Positions 32,151 to 40,796 of a stretch of DNA of 64,000 nt are shown here, one piece after another. The translations under genes and the position numbers were made by a program. Source of the stretch: Candidatus Aalborgicola bjergmarkensis (lineage in GTDB: Bacteria; Pseudomonadota; Gammaproteobacteria; Burkholderiales; Burkholderiaceae_C); NCBI GenBank assembly GCA_016708725.1, contig JADJFE010000003.1, positions 124,001 to 188,000 of the forward strand. Direction: 5' to 3'. Under the pieces are notes generated by a model. The model ran no database searches and was not told where the DNA came from. It saw only the letters and a list, made by a program, of their open reading frames with translations. Position 1 is the stretch's first letter. The number at the start of each line of letters is the position of its first letter.

Positions 32151-33533
32151 ATGGCAGTATTTGTTTTAGACAGGAGCGGCAGGCCACTGATGCCGTGCGA
32201 CGAGAAGCGGGCCAGATTGCTACTGGAGCGCGGTAGAGCACGTGCATAGGGTGATGCCGTTCACGATACGTATCAAAGACCGCAAAGCCGAAACTAGCGA
32301 ATTTCAGGTATTGCGCGTAAAACTTGATCCGGGTAGCAAAACGACAGGCATTGCATTGGTACGTGAGACAAAGGACGCAGGCGTGGCAGTGGTCAACCTG
32401 TTTGAGCTGTCTCACCGTGGCAAGCAGATCAGCGAAGCGCTCACCTCAAGGCGGGCACACCGCAGACTACGGCGTAGCAAACTGCGTTACCGCGCCCCCC
32501 GGTTCTTGAACCGTGGCAACAAGAAAAAAGGCAGGCTAGCACCGAGTCTGCAACATCGGGTTGATGCCTGTATGGCCTGGATGCACCGACTGGAACGTTT
32601 AGCCCCGGTATCGGCCATCAGTACCGAACTGGTGCGTTTTGACATGCAGGCGCTGGAGAATCCTGAAATTGAAGGAGCACAGTACCAGCAAGGCACGCTG
32701 GCCGGTTACGAAGTGCGTGAATATCTCTTGGAGAAATGGGGCCGTGTTTGCGCCTACTGTGGAACCAAAGACGTGCCGCTGCAAATAGAGCACATTCACC
32801 CAAAATCGAAAGGTGGATCAGACCGCGTCAGCAACCTCACATTGGCTTGCCAGTGTTGCAACGAAAAGAAAAACGTATTGCCGATTGAGGTGTTTCTAGC
32901 AAAGAAACCCGACGTGCTCAAACGCATCCTGGCCCAAGCCAAACGGCCACTCAAGGATGCCGCAGCGGTCAATGCCACTCGCTGGGCCTTGGTCAACGCA
33001 CTGAAAACTACCGAACTGGCAGTTGAAACCGCATCGGGCGGCAGAACCAAGTTCAACCGCAGCCAGTTCGGCATACCCAAAACCCATGCACTCGATGCAG
33101 CTTGCGTTGGAGACATAGCAGGCATCACTGATTGGCAAAAGCCAACGCTGGCGATCAAGTCTATGGGGCGTGGAAGTTACCAGCGCACGCGGCTGGACAA
33201 GTATGGCTGTGTGCGCGGCTACCTGACCCGTTCAAAAAGCATCCACGGCTTCCAGACCGGCGACATGGTGAAAGCCGAAGTAACCAAAGGCAAGAAGGCC
33301 GGTACTTACTCCGGACGGGTTGCGGTTCGTACAGCGGGAAACTTCAATATCCAGACCAGCAACGGTTTGGTTCAGGGCGTATCGCATCGTTATTGCACCG
33401 TAGCGCAGCGCGGGGATGGATACGGTTATTCACTGGTGGCAAAAACGGACGTGACAGGTACTCCACCGCAGCATAGGGATTTCGCCCCCGCGCTCTACCT
33501 CCCCGCCCTGAAGGACGGGGTTTCACGCGCAAT
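31867..33533 (+). mobile_element. IscB element of IS200/IS605-like type, without transposase
   Basis: Both ends carry short palindromes: CCCCGCCCTAAAGGGCGG at 31870-31887 and CCCCGCCCTGAAGGACGGGG at 33501-33520. CAATC occurs at both junctions (before 31867 and ending near 33533), consistent with the target-end identity of Y1-transposon relatives. It holds an omega-RNA region and an iscB frame but no tnpA, so it must be moved in trans. Boundaries are estimates. Confidence 0.7.
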
Positions 33534-33537
33534 CTGA
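32151..33537 (+). pseudogene. iscB: IscB RNA-guided nuclease, frameshifted after the PLMP domain
   Basis: ATG 32151 has AAGGA upstream and encodes the PLMP segment (MAVFVLDRSGRPLMPC and on to LLERGRARA), then a stop at 32247. The remaining protein continues in the +1 frame from about 32242 (VHRVMPFTIRIKDR), consistent with loss of two bases. The rest is intact: RuvC-I (KLDPGSKTTGIALV), bridge region (SRRAHRRLRRSKLRYR), RuvC-II Glu (ISTELVRFDM), HNH (CAYCGTKDVPLQIEHIHPKS) and RuvC-III (THALDAACVGDI). Total length would be about 460 residues, normal for IscB. Unless frameshifting is programmed or the base call is wrong, the protein is not made whole. Confidence 0.9.
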
Positions 33538-33628
33538 TGAAAGCCCCCCAGTTCCAGTACACCCGGCTCGAACACCAAAATAGGCCGTTTGACAGGCTCC
33601 GGGATACTCCCAGCCAAAGCCAAAGTGC

Positions 33629-33818
33629 TCCTGATACAATAGCTGCTCCCGCTTATCCCATAAGGCTTACAGCCAGATTTGCCATGAAAAAACACCCGAC
33701 AACGGCCCGTTTTGATGCCTCATGGCGGTATCAGCATCGCCTTGACCCGTTTTTAAGGGCAAAATTAAAGGCAAATATGGCTGTAAGCCTTATGTACCAA
33801 GCGGGAGTAGCTATGTTT
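33629..33818. repeat. Pair of hairpin repeats in inverted orientation (MITE/BIME-like)
   Basis: AATAGCTGCTCCCGCTTATC with CATAAGGCTTACAGCCAGAT (33638-33680) returns in reverse complement as ATGGCTGTAAGCCTTATGTA with CCAAGCGGGAGTAGCTAT (33777-33815). About 45 bases are inverted around a ~90-base centre. The centre has a short frame from ATG 33684 without recognisable function. No transposase is near. Confidence 0.85.
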
Positions 33819-33848
33819 TTTGCATAGACAGCGCCGCAGACTCCGGGA

Positions 33849-34008
33849 TTTTTGCTTACAAACGCAACCACGGCCTGCGCACTGACCATATTCTGGTCAG
33901 CCAGGCACTCGCCCCCTGGCCCGCTCCTGCGTCATTGACAAGACCCCACGCAAGAACGAGCGCCCCAGCGACCACGCGCCGGTGGTGCTGGCGCTTGGTG
34001 CGCTTTGA
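33849..34008 (+). pseudogene. Duplicated, frameshifted 3' end of xth
   Basis: The segment matches 31587-31736 (KRNHGLR-DHILVSQAL, then NERPSDHAPVVL) with a few substitutions and one small indel in the middle that breaks the frame. The real xth lies on the far side of the IscB element, so the element region is bracketed by xth 3' sequences. Confidence 0.88.
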
Positions 34009-34035
34009 ATGTGGGGGTTATTGCCCTTGTTGCCG

Positions 34036-35301
34036 TTATCCAGCCTCCACCAGTCGGGCCGCAGGGATCACGAGCACCAACTCGGACTCATCCACCAGAC
34101 TGAACACCGGGCGCTTGCCTGACAGGCGCTCACTGTTGTCCAGGATGATCTGCACGCCTTCCCCTCGTTTATCCATCATTGCGCGGCGGCCGGTGAAGCC
34201 GTCATAACCGTCTGGAACAACGCATTTCGCCAGCAAACTGGTGATTGCCTCGTTTCGTACGGCTTGCCTGTAGGGCAGGCTTTCAACCGTCATGGTGTTG
34301 GGGATGCCTCCTGGCGAATAGAGCGCAAGCCGGTCTGCGAACATCCGCAGTCTGATCTTCGCGCCATGGATGGAATAGTCCCGGTGGGCCACCGCATTTA
34401 CCAAAGCCTCAAACACTGCCGTCAGATCGTACTGCGGCAGATCGTGCCGTCCTGTCTGCTTGCTGGCAAAAACCTGCATGTTCTTCCTGACAAAGTGGCA
34501 AGCTGCGAGCACCTGGGCATCCAGCGGGCCGGTGATGTCTTGCGCATCCAGCTGGTAGGCCGCAGCGCCCTGGGGACGTACGTCCGTTCCCCGATAGGCC
34601 ACCGCCTGAATGAATGCATTAGGCAGCCAACGGCGCGGGTCGGGGCTTGCCAGCAAGACCCCGGCAATGGTCGGGCGAGTCGTACCATCGGCGTCGGGCC
34701 TGGCCATTGCGAGCTTATCCAGCAATACGTCCCTGGCGTCCTGGATGCGCGTACTGGCAAAGCGCAGCCACAGCGGATCCGCCAGGTCGTCGAGCGTTGC
34801 CCCTGGCACCGGCTGCTCGTCGAAGCGGATGATGCGCACCTGGCTACGTTGCTGGAACAAACGCGCCAGATAATCGGGCGCCATCTCGCGCTTGGCACTG
34901 CCGACACGGTGGAAATATCCGCCGGGACTTTTGTGTACAAACAGGCTTTTCGGCACGTCCACTTTCAACACTGGCAACTGTTCGCCAGTACTGCTGGGCA
35001 GTGTCAACCGTTCAATCACCGGCGCAAGGGGCGGGCTGATGCTGTCCAGGCACAGTTGCCGGACAAAATCCTCAACCAGGTCCAGGCGTTCCAGCGGCAC
35101 GCCAAGTACCTCACGGGAATCATCCACGCCCAACACGCACACCCCCCCTCGGCCATTGGCAAATGCCGCCAGTTCATCGGCAAGCGCGTCGCGGTGGGGG
35201 GCATTCACGCGCTGCCCGGCAAAGCGCACTTCCTTGAGTTCCAGGAAGGAGTCTTCACCCAGGCGGATTTTCTCCAGCAAGTCAGCCACGTTATCGAACA
35301 T
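34036..35301 (-). CDS. AlbA_2 (Schlafen-like) domain protein with HATPase-like C-terminal part
   Basis: This 421-residue protein starts one base after the stop of the PHP-ATPase gene. Residues ~10-130 form an AlbA_2 domain (EDSFLELKEVRFAG, then ADELAAFANGRGGVCVLGVD), the fold found in Schlafen-like nucleases and in COG2865 regulators. Residues ~285-335 read AVFEALVNAVAHRDYSIHGA then RLALYSPGG, an ATP-binding HATPase_c-like segment of COG2865 proteins. Such proteins were called transcriptional regulators, but related ones occur in defence loci. Tight coupling to the ATPase suggests one complex. Activity is not known. Confidence 0.85.
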   Translation of the reverse strand: MFDNVADLLEKIRLGEDSFLELKEVRFAGQRVNAPHRDALADELAAFANGRGGVCVLGVDDSREVLGVPLERLDLVEDFVRQLCLDSISPPLAPVIERLTLPSSTGEQLPVLKVDVPKSLFVHKSPGGYFHRVGSAKREMAPDYLARLFQQRSQVRIIRFDEQPVPGATLDDLADPLWLRFASTRIQDARDVLLDKLAMARPDADGTTRPTIAGVLLASPDPRRWLPNAFIQAVAYRGTDVRPQGAAAYQLDAQDITGPLDAQVLAACHFVRKNMQVFASKQTGRHDLPQYDLTAVFEALVNAVAHRDYSIHGAKIRLRMFADRLALYSPGGIPNTMTVESLPYRQAVRNEAITSLLAKCVVPDGYDGFTGRRAMMDKRGEGVQIILDNSERLSGKRPVFSLVDESELVLVIPAARLVEAG

Positions 35302-35302
35302 T

Positions 35303-37675
35303 TCAGGCCACTCCTCCCAGCCGTTGGTAGCGGCGCTCGAAGGCCTCCTTGCCGCCCTCCATCACCTGGCAAACTTCACCGCGCATCGCCAAGTCCTGGA
35401 GGGACCCCGTTTGCTTGACGAAGCACTGGCTATTGAAGTCCAGCACATGAATCAACTCCGCATCGCCGTTTACGACGATGTTCGGATTGTGGGTCACGAT
35501 GATAAGCTGGCGACGCAGTTTGTTCGCGCGAATCTGCTGAACCACCAGGCCATAGATCAGATGGTTATCCAGATCGTCTTCGGGTTGATCCAGCACCAGG
35601 GGTTCACTTCCATGGGCCAACAGGAACGCCAACATGGCCGCAGCACGCTGTCCGGCGGATGCCTGGGCAATCGACTGAAAATCACGGCCATCACCCTTGC
35701 GGCTGTACTCCACGCACAGACCATCTTCCGGGAACCAGCACAGTTCATCATCTTGGGCTTTGGGATGCAGTTCCCTGTGCGCGCGTTCCATGGTGTGCGC
35801 ATCCCGGCCATAGGGAATGATGGCCATCCGCACATACGGGTTGCCTTCGAGTGTGGACTGCAGAAATTGCGTTCGACAGGTACTGATTGCCCGTCGTGCT
35901 GCGCGGACTTCCTCCAGTTGCACCTGCGCTTTGTCCCCGAGGCTTTCACGCAGTTTCTGCAGCGCATCCAGGCGCTTTACTTCGGTGTCCAGACGCTGTC
36001 CTTCCTGGACCAGTCGCCCATACGCACTCGGATCGTTCACCCCCTGTTGCTGCAAGTCGGCCTTCAGTTTGTCATAAGCTGCCTTCGCGTCCGCAACCTT
36101 TGCCATCCAGCCAGAGCTGCTCAGTTCCGTCAGAAGTACGCTGCTCTGTGCATCAAGCGTCGTGGCCACGTGCTCGACTTCCGAGCGTGCCTTGGCGATG
36201 GCTGCTTGCAGTTTTTGAACGGTTTGCAGCGCCACTTCGTCAGCACCCGGATCGAATAGACCCTCGGGCAAATCTTCCGCCAGCAACTCCTGTGCAAAGA
36301 CCTTTAGTCGATTAGCCAGATCTGCCGCGCTCTCGAACTGGCGCTCCACCTCACGGCCTTGCCGGCTGGTGCGCTGGTAGTTTTTCAGCACCGCTGCGTG
36401 GTCTGCCCCTTCGAAGCGCGCGAGTTTGCGCTGCACGTCCTGCAGACTCAGTTCCAGCGCATCGCGGGCGCGCAGCTTGCCATCCAGTTCGCGCATCTGT
36501 GCCTGCGTTGCCAGGAACGCTTGCCTGGCCTCTTCAAACTTGAGCTGCTGCGCAGCTGTGCCAGCCGCATCGTCAATCACCTTCAACAAGGCTTGCTGGC
36601 TGTCACCCGCCAATGCTGCAATTTGCCCCTGGCTGAACAGCCGGATCGGGAAGCGCTGCGCGCTGATGGCCTGGCTGCCTGACGGCTTGAATGCCCTGGT
36701 TGTATCGTCCCACTCCTCAACGGCATGGCCCTGGCCATCTTGTCGCCAAGTCAGGCGGTAGGTGCATCCATCCCGGCTGACCTGAACACGAATTTCGGTC
36801 TCGGGGCGCAATCCTCCCTCATCAACGTGACGCCCCGCAACCTTGTTGAATCGGTCAAAAGTCTGACCAGCCTCCGAACCGACGGGGAGCTCTTTCTCTC
36901 GCTGGTACGCCAATCGCACAGCATGTACCACGGTCGATTTGCCCGTTCCGCGACCACCGATCAGTGCATTGAAATAGGGATTGCAAGCGAGCACCGCAGG
37001 CTTGCCCTGCCCCATGAATCGAGCGTTGTGTATCTCGATGGACTCGATGAAATGTTCAGGTTTTTGAAACGGCTTGAAGTCGTCGCCGTCGTCACTGTCG
37101 TCACTGCGGCGCACCGACACGCCTTGCCCATCCAGCAAGGCCAGACGCAAGCCTTCCAGGCTGGGGGCTGCCATCTTGATCCAGGTGTACTTCGCACTGT
37201 CCACGTGGGCCGGGATCACGATGCCGCCTGCTACCAGAATTTTTTTGACGCCCTCAGCTCCGCCCTCCCTGGTGCCGCAATCGTTCACTCGCGCCAGCAA
37301 GTCATTGATGGTCCGACTGGTCGCCGAAGGATCAAAGATCGCCAACAAATGGATTCCACCCTGAACGGAGATTTCCACGCCAGGAAACAGGTATAGCTCC
37401 CGAAAGCCAACCGGAGGCGTGTCCGTACCGGCTGCTTGCTTCAGATTGTCGTATGCGGATTTCAGCTTGTCGATCCAGTCGCCGCTGTTGTGGTCGGTTA
37501 TCGCCACGCAATCAATCTCGGCGGCCATGTATTTGCGCAGCCAGGTTTCCGGCGTCAACTCCTGCGGCATACCGATAGCAGTCTGCCAAGCGTCCGTATC
37601 CCTGGATGCAGGGGTGTGCGTGTGGAAGTCAAACTTCCACCAACGGGCGCCAGGGTAGTTCCAGTTCTGGTTCAT
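35303..37675 (-). CDS. PHP-domain / SMC-like ABC ATPase (TrlF-type)
   Basis: The start is taken at ATG 37675 (790 residues), not the TTG before it. Residues ~15-180 are a PHP phosphoesterase domain (DFHTHTPAS at 17-25, ITDHN at 60-64, then PAHVD). An ABC/SMC head follows, with Walker A GGRGTGKST at 241-249. A long coiled coil (~370-620) precedes the signature ASAGQRAAAML and Walker B PLVLDQPEDDLDN. RecN/SMC-like ATPases fused to nuclease-type domains are common in phage defence. PHP domains hydrolyse phosphoesters, so the protein may degrade nucleic acid or nucleotide under ATPase control. It is the first gene of a two-gene operon. Confidence 0.88.
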   Translation of the reverse strand: MNQNWNYPGARWWKFDFHTHTPASRDTDAWQTAIGMPQELTPETWLRKYMAAEIDCVAITDHNSGDWIDKLKSAYDNLKQAAGTDTPPVGFRELYLFPGVEISVQGGIHLLAIFDPSATSRTINDLLARVNDCGTREGGAEGVKKILVAGGIVIPAHVDSAKYTWIKMAAPSLEGLRLALLDGQGVSVRRSDDSDDGDDFKPFQKPEHFIESIEIHNARFMGQGKPAVLACNPYFNALIGGRGTGKSTVVHAVRLAYQREKELPVGSEAGQTFDRFNKVAGRHVDEGGLRPETEIRVQVSRDGCTYRLTWRQDGQGHAVEEWDDTTRAFKPSGSQAISAQRFPIRLFSQGQIAALAGDSQQALLKVIDDAAGTAAQQLKFEEARQAFLATQAQMRELDGKLRARDALELSLQDVQRKLARFEGADHAAVLKNYQRTSRQGREVERQFESAADLANRLKVFAQELLAEDLPEGLFDPGADEVALQTVQKLQAAIAKARSEVEHVATTLDAQSSVLLTELSSSGWMAKVADAKAAYDKLKADLQQQGVNDPSAYGRLVQEGQRLDTEVKRLDALQKLRESLGDKAQVQLEEVRAARRAISTCRTQFLQSTLEGNPYVRMAIIPYGRDAHTMERAHRELHPKAQDDELCWFPEDGLCVEYSRKGDGRDFQSIAQASAGQRAAAMLAFLLAHGSEPLVLDQPEDDLDNHLIYGLVVQQIRANKLRRQLIIVTHNPNIVVNGDAELIHVLDFNSQCFVKQTGSLQDLAMRGEVCQVMEGGKEAFERRYQRLGGVA

Positions 37676-37739
37676 CAAAGACTAACTCCGATTTGAAATC
37701 GCCCCATTCAGGGAAAAAGAAAAATAATGCCAAATCGGC

Positions 37740-37790
37740 CCCTACCTCCCGTGGAATATGCGGGAGAAGCTACTAATTTAGAAGCAGCCC
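37740..37790. repeat. Hairpin repeat (REP-like)
   Basis: CCCTACCTCCCGTGGAATAT and the following GCGGGAGAAGCTACTAATTT belong to the dispersed family. It lies in the spacer between the putative defence operon and ychF. The rest of 37679-37817 holds nothing I can name. Confidence 0.7.
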
Positions 37791-37817
37791 CTCCCCGAAT
37801 CCCGCATGCCTTAGACG

Positions 37818-38912
37818 TTAAACGTTGAACAGGAAATTCAGCACATCACCATCCTTGACGACGTACTCCTTGCCTTCGGCGCGCATCTTGCCTGCGTCCT
37901 TGGCGCCTTGCTCGCCCTTGTTGGCAATGTAATCGTCAAACGCAATGGTCTGGGCGCGGATGAAGCCGCGCTCGAAATCGGTGTGAATCACACCGGCAGC
38001 CTGGGGTGCCGTGTCGCCCACATGGATGGTCCAGGCGCGCACTTCCTTCACACCGGCGGTAAAGTAGGTTTGCAGCCCCAGGAGCGTGAAAGCCGCGCGG
38101 ATCAGGCGGTTCAGGCCCGGCTCATGTAGGCCGATCTCTTCCAGGAACATCTGGCGGTCTGCGTCGTCCATCTCTGCCATGTCGGCTTCGAGTTTGGCAC
38201 AGATGGCCACCACCGGTGCCTTTTGTGCCTGGGCATAGACGTGCAGCCGCTCCAGCAGCGGGTTGTTGTTGCCAAAACCGTCCTCGGCGACATTGGCCAC
38301 GAACATGGCGGGCTTGGCGGTAATCAGGAAGAACTGGCGCAGCTCAATGCGCTCTTCTTTGCTCAGGTCGATAGCGCGCACCGGCTTGGCTTCGTTCAAC
38401 ACGGCCTGGCACTTTTCCAGCAGCGCAACCAGGCGTGCGGCGTCCTTGTCACCTGCGCGTGCGGGTTTGGTGTGACGCGCCAACGCCTTTTCCACCGTGG
38501 ACAGATCGGCCAGACACAGCTCGGTCTGGATCACCTCGATGTCAGCAAGCGGGTCCACCTTGCCAGCCACGTGTACCACGTTGTCGTCTTCAAAACAACG
38601 CACGACGTTGACGATGGCGTCGGTCTCGCGGATATGGGCCAAAAACTTGTTGCCCAGCCCCTCCCCGGTACTGGCGCCAGCCACCAGACCGGCGATGTCG
38701 ACAAACTCGACGACCGCTGGCAGCACGCGCTCCGGTTTCACAATGGCCGCGAGTTGCTGCAAACGTGTATCGGGTACCTCAACGATACCCACGTTGGGCT
38801 CGATGGTGCAAAAGGGGTAATTTTCTGCTGCAATCCCTGCCTTGGTCAGGGCATTGAACAAGGTTGATTTTCCTACATTGGGTAAGCCTACAATGCCGCA
38901 CTTTAAACTCAT
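37818..38912 (-). CDS. ychF: Ribosome-associated ATPase/GTPase YchF (OLA1 family)
   Basis: The start is ATG 38912 after AGAGG; a GTG six bases earlier is possible. The 364-residue protein has the P-loop GLPNVGKST, the switch region, the unusual NVAED in place of NKxD for ATP preference, and the C-terminal TGS-like domain (FTAGVKEVRAWTIHVGDTAP). YchF binds ribosomes and affects stress responses. The gene is divergent from the receptor gene at 38943. Confidence 0.96.
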   Translation of the reverse strand: MSLKCGIVGLPNVGKSTLFNALTKAGIAAENYPFCTIEPNVGIVEVPDTRLQQLAAIVKPERVLPAVVEFVDIAGLVAGASTGEGLGNKFLAHIRETDAIVNVVRCFEDDNVVHVAGKVDPLADIEVIQTELCLADLSTVEKALARHTKPARAGDKDAARLVALLEKCQAVLNEAKPVRAIDLSKEERIELRQFFLITAKPAMFVANVAEDGFGNNNPLLERLHVYAQAQKAPVVAICAKLEADMAEMDDADRQMFLEEIGLHEPGLNRLIRAAFTLLGLQTYFTAGVKEVRAWTIHVGDTAPQAAGVIHTDFERGFIRAQTIAFDDYIANKGEQGAKDAGKMRAEGKEYVVKDGDVLNFLFNV

Positions 38913-38942
38913 AAACACCTCTGAAAATGGGAAGACAAGTGT

Positions 38943-40796
38943 ATGCCATCCATGCTGGAGCGTTTGCCGTTGAGCCTACTGAAACTATTGCGGCTGTTGG
39001 GTCTCGTGTTACTGTGTATCGGCACAGGCTGGTCTGCCGAAGTGGTGCAGCCGGAAACCCTGGTGCTTGGCGATAACACGGCGGGCTTTCAGGTCAAGGG
39101 CGACATACTGACATGGCTCGACAATAGCGCGCAGGGCACCGTTGCGACAGCGGTCGCCAATCCGGGAAATTTTGCCGCGACTTCGGCACTGGCTTACTAC
39201 GGCTTGGGGAAAAATGACACCTTGTGGATCAAGTTACGTCTGCTGCGCCCCAATGGCAGCAAGTCCGAATGGACCTTGAATATCCCCAACCCTTCGGTGG
39301 ATGCGCTCGTTCTGTACCAACGCGATGCAGCAGGCAACTGGAGTGCGCAACGCGCTGGCGACACCATCGCGCAGACCGATTGGCAAAAGGCCGGGTTGTA
39401 CCCGGAATTTGCCCTTTCTCTGCCACCCGGCGTGCCGCAGGATGTGTTTTTACAGGTGCGCAATTTCAAGCCCATGGGGGTGCCCATGCGGCTATTCACC
39501 ACCCGGCAAAGCGAGGCCCAGCGGCAGCTGGAACTCCTGACCGTTGCGCTGATGATCGGCTCGCTGTTGAGCCTGGTGGTGCTTTCATTCATCCGCTATC
39601 TGGAGCACCACAACCGTCTCGACATCCTGGCCTCGCTGTTCGGGCTGTTGATTACCGCCAGCATTGCCCAGCTCAATGGTGTTTTGAATAATTTTGTCTG
39701 GTTTGCCACGCCGAAAATCGGCAACTACGCCTCGGGCGTCATGCCGATGCTGCTTTTGGGGTGCGGTTTGCTGTTTGTGCGTAACCTCTTTGCCCTGGCA
39801 ACACACCACCAGGGGTTTGGCAGTTTCCTGTCCCTGATCGGCTGGGGGGCGATTCTTGCCGTCCTGGGCTTTGGTCTGGCGGACCGTTTTGTTGCCGACT
39901 GGTTCATCTCTGGAATCCTGTTGCTTGCCGCCCTGCTCGGACTGTTCCTGACCATCCTCATCTGGCGGGCAGGCAACCCGGCCGGGCGCTGGCTCATGGC
40001 GACGATGCTGCCGCAGTGCCTGTGCGCCTTGTGGATGACGGTTGAATCCACCGGGCTGATACCCGTTATCTGGGAAATACGCTATGTCACCTCCTTGTGC
40101 ATTTCGGTGGCCGTTCCCATCCTTTTGTACATCCTGAGCCAGCTCACCCAGGATCGCAAGCAGTTGGTGATGCGTGCCAACCACCTGCCGACCCAGGATG
40201 CCCTCACCGGATTGCTGACGTCCGCCGCATTCCAGACGCACCTGGAAGATGCCGTTGAGCGTGCCATCAGCCGACGCGAGCCTTTGTCCCTGGCGCTGGT
40301 GCGCATTGTCAACCACGAGCAGATTCGCCAGACCATGGGCGACCCGGTTGCCGAGCAATGCCTGCTGCGCGCGGTGGTGAAAGTGCAGCGCGTGCTGCGC
40401 GATGTGGACCCGGCAGGGCGCGTTGGCACCGCCCAGTTTGCCTTGTTGATGGAAGGCGTTGCCACACGCGAAGCCCTCTCGGAACGCTTGGTCAAACTGA
40501 TAGGCTCGGGATTCATCCCCCTGCCCGGACTGGAGCCCGAAGTCACCTTGCGCTTTCAGGCAGCTTGCGTCATGTTGCACAAAAATCCGATTCCGGCCAA
40601 TCGCGTGCTGAGCGAACTGCGCGCGGTGCTCGAAGGCATGTCCTACACCACACGCCGCCCCATCCGTTTTCTCGATGCCGTGGCCACACAGGTCATGGAC
40701 CACGGATTTGATGCCGAGTCAACCCGCGCACCCATGGATACCGACATAACCCTTGCGCCATCTACCGGAATCGGAACTTCTACAATCCATCCATGA
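38943..40796 (+). CDS. 7TMR-DISM receptor with degenerate GGDEF domain
   Basis: This 617-residue protein has an N-terminal signal segment (LLRLLGLVLLCIGTGWSA) and a periplasmic DISM-like beta domain (~40-190, with ALAYYGLGKNDTLWIKLRLL). Seven membrane segments (~200-405) and a cytoplasmic GGDEF-fold region (~420-600) follow. At the active site it reads GRVGTAQFAL, so GGDEF is GTAQF and cyclase activity is not expected. It might sense extracellular carbohydrate or other ligands and act by binding nucleotide or partners. Its stop overlaps the next start (ATGA). Confidence 0.88.
   Translation: MPSMLERLPLSLLKLLRLLGLVLLCIGTGWSAEVVQPETLVLGDNTAGFQVKGDILTWLDNSAQGTVATAVANPGNFAATSALAYYGLGKNDTLWIKLRLLRPNGSKSEWTLNIPNPSVDALVLYQRDAAGNWSAQRAGDTIAQTDWQKAGLYPEFALSLPPGVPQDVFLQVRNFKPMGVPMRLFTTRQSEAQRQLELLTVALMIGSLLSLVVLSFIRYLEHHNRLDILASLFGLLITASIAQLNGVLNNFVWFATPKIGNYASGVMPMLLLGCGLLFVRNLFALATHHQGFGSFLSLIGWGAILAVLGFGLADRFVADWFISGILLLAALLGLFLTILIWRAGNPAGRWLMATMLPQCLCALWMTVESTGLIPVIWEIRYVTSLCISVAVPILLYILSQLTQDRKQLVMRANHLPTQDALTGLLTSAAFQTHLEDAVERAISRREPLSLALVRIVNHEQIRQTMGDPVAEQCLLRAVVKVQRVLRDVDPAGRVGTAQFALLMEGVATREALSERLVKLIGSGFIPLPGLEPEVTLRFQAACVMLHKNPIPANRVLSELRAVLEGMSYTTRRPIRFLDAVATQVMDHGFDAESTRAPMDTDITLAPSTGIGTSTIHP

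Noticed and set aside
34264..35418. A 384-residue protein opposite the AlbA_2 gene
   Set aside because: It lacks recognisable motifs, and the opposite strand carries the AlbA_2 and HATPase motifs.
39585..40703. A 372-residue protein opposite the DISM receptor gene
   Set aside because: It has no domain character and mirrors a clear gene on the other strand.
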